NCBI RefSeq assembly: GCF_003675325.1
Contig: NZ_CP033073.1
Span: 558,001-622,000 of the forward strand
Source: Streptomyces dangxiongensis
GTDB taxonomy: Bacteria > Actinomycetota > Actinomycetes > Streptomycetales > Streptomycetaceae
DNA length: 64,000 nt
Direction of reading: 5' to 3'
Part shown: positions 62,918 to 64,000 of the stretch, in pieces
Position numbering within the stretch: the first letter of the stretch is position 1
Layout: every line of letters starts with the position of its first letter
The notes under the pieces: generated by a model
Database searches by the model: none
Seen by the model: only the letters and a program-made list of their open reading frames with translations
Told to the model about the DNA's origin: nothing
Made by a program: the position numbers and the translations under genes

Positions 62918-63376
62918 TCAGGGCAGCCGCGCGGCACCCGCTTGCGGGGCGAAGGCACGGGCGACGGCGAGGCTGTCCTCGTACACGTGGTGCCGTACGA
63001 CCAGGCCGTCCCGGACGGTGAGATGCAGGGCGAAGCGGGCGCTGTAGGGGCGGCCGGTCGGGGCGGCGGTCTGCCGGATGACGCCCAGCACGACCGCGTC
63101 CTCGCCGTCGGCCAGGATGTGCCCGACGGTGGTGCCGGCCTCCTCGGGGACGTGGTGGGCGGCCAGTTCCCGGTAGTGCGCGGCTGCGTCGGCGCGGCTG
63201 GAACGGTGCCGGATCCACGGCGTGTCGGCGCGGCCGTGCTCCTCCTCCGGCCAGTCCAGCCGCCAGTCGCAGTCCTCGGCGTACAGGTCGGCGATCGACT
63301 GCGGATCGCCCTCGCCGATCCTGCGCAGGAGTTCGTGGACGACGGAGCGGGTCGCGGCGGTGCGGTCGGCGGACAT
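62918..63376 (-). CDS. SnoaL-like/NTF2-fold protein
   Basis: The 152-residue protein has the cone-shaped NTF2 pattern: helices at the start (VVHELLRRIGEGDPQSIADL), YAEDCDWRLDW, then strands AVVLGVIRQTA, RFALHLTVRDGLVVRHHVYED. Members include polyketide cyclases, ketosteroid isomerase relatives and uncharacterised small-molecule-binding proteins. ATG 63376 is preferred for its GGGGAGG site. It lies upstream of the P450 on the same strand, about 180 bases away. Confidence 0.82.
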   Translation of the reverse strand: MSADRTAATRSVVHELLRRIGEGDPQSIADLYAEDCDWRLDWPEEEHGRADTPWIRHRSSRADAAAHYRELAAHHVPEEAGTTVGHILADGEDAVVLGVIRQTAAPTGRPYSARFALHLTVRDGLVVRHHVYEDSLAVARAFAPQAGAARLP

Positions 63377-63567
63377 GGGCGGCTGCCTCCCCGGGCGGGT
63401 GGTGATCGGGACGGGGACCACTGTGCCGCGGGGGGCGCGGCGGCGCGATGACCTCCGAGGTAATCACCGCGTCGGCGGACGCGGCGCGCGGTAGGGATGA
63501 ATCGTGCGACCACCGGTGTTACGCCGGTGACAGAGATCCGTTGGACCGACGAAGGGACCGGACATCC

Positions 63568-64000
63568 ATGCCGCTTGAGGGTGAGTACGAGCCCAGCCCG
63601 ACGCAGTGGGTGCGCGAGCAGGTCGAGCTGTACGAGAGTTCCGGCGGGACGAAGGGCACGACCCTGCTCGACACCGGGCTGCCGGTGATCCTGCTGACCA
63701 CCCGGGGTGCGAAGAGCGGGAAGCTCCGCAAGACGCCGCTGATGCGGGTGGAGCACGAGGGCCGGTACGCGGCGGTCGCCTCGCTCGGCGGCGCGCCGCA
63801 GCACCCGGTCTGGTACTTCAACGTGACGTCGGACCCGCACGTCGAGCTTCAGGACGGTCCGGTCAAGCGGGACATGCGGGCCCGTGAGGTCACCGGGGCC
63901 GAGAAGGCCGAGTGGTGGGAGCGGGCGGTGGCCGCGTTCCCGCAGTACGCCGAGTACCAGCAGAAGACGTCGCGAGAGATCCCGCTCTTCGTGCTGGAGC
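63568..64000 (+). CDS. F420-dependent nitroreductase-family protein (Ddn-like), 3' end beyond the window
   Basis: The visible 144 residues match the deazaflavin-dependent nitroreductase family: [57 protein letters not shown] and the [17 protein letters not shown] stretch near the end. These enzymes reduce substrates with cofactor F420. ATG 63568 follows AAGGGA at a somewhat long spacing. The last few residues are cut off by the window edge. Confidence 0.9.
   Translation, partial: MPLEGEYEPSPTQWVREQVELYESSGGTKGTTLLDTGLPVILLTTRGAKSGKLRKTPLMRVEHEGRYAAVASLGGAPQHPVWYFNVTSDPHVELQDGPVKRDMRAREVTGAEKAEWWERAVAAFPQYAEYQQKTSREIPLFVLE

Overview
The window is chromosomal DNA of a Streptomyces-type actinomycete. 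It has very high GC, GTG/TTG starts, a streptogrisin-like protease, a Streptomyces subtilisin inhibitor, GAF/PAS-SpoIIE phosphatases and F420-type enzymes. I see no tRNA, rRNA, CRISPR array, insertion sequence or prophage. All calls come from reading the sequence by eye; no database search was run.

Region 1 (1-20168, minus strand) is the edge of a non-ribosomal peptide cluster. A giant synthetase (more than 5700 residues, running off the left edge) reads A-T / C-A-T-E / C-A-T-E / C-A-T-E / C-A.... Upstream on the same strand lie a stand-alone serine hydrolase of the penicillin-binding-protein-type thioesterase (cyclase) kind and a cytochrome P450. The expected product is a macrocyclic peptide with three consecutive D-residues, one of them valine-like.

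Region 2 (20169-25370) has 1.4 kb without a convincing gene, then a GAF/PAS-SpoIIE phosphatase converging on a secreted S1 protease with a long GAGDQ-repeat tail.

Region 3 (26026-32193) is a compact operon: a 71-residue double-glycine-leader peptide with no cysteine, an HlyD-like fusion protein, a C39-peptidase ABC transporter and a second ABC transporter. This is an NHLM-type export cassette with no maturation enzyme in view.

Region 4 (32217-44612) is mixed chromosomal content: YihY membrane protein, MGDG-synthase-like glycosyltransferase, SDR-EamA-deacetylase operon, a small acidic protein, an operon of haem-oxygenase-like diiron protein, HemK-like methyltransferase and CDGSH protein, a subtilisin inhibitor, a lactate-monooxygenase-like enzyme with an amber codon near its start, a sigma-like/ricin-lectin membrane protein, and an RHH/Doc-like toxin-antitoxin pair.

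Region 5 (44772-64000) has an alkyltransferase, a decayed GH2 beta-galactosidase with a small inverted segment, a PAS-GAF-SpoIIE-HATPase regulator, an ECF sigma factor divergent from a Ser/Thr kinase, two exported proteins, an ion transporter, a USP, a second sigma-like/ricin protein paralogous to the first, an aldo/keto reductase, a GH114 lipoprotein, a P450-ferredoxin pair behind a perfect palindrome, an NTF2-like protein and a partial F420 nitroreductase.

Three genes (P450 near 19915, glycosyltransferase near 33566, deacetylase near 53911) are each rescued by removing one G from a G-run, which points to base-call errors. The GH2 lesions are larger and cannot be explained that way.
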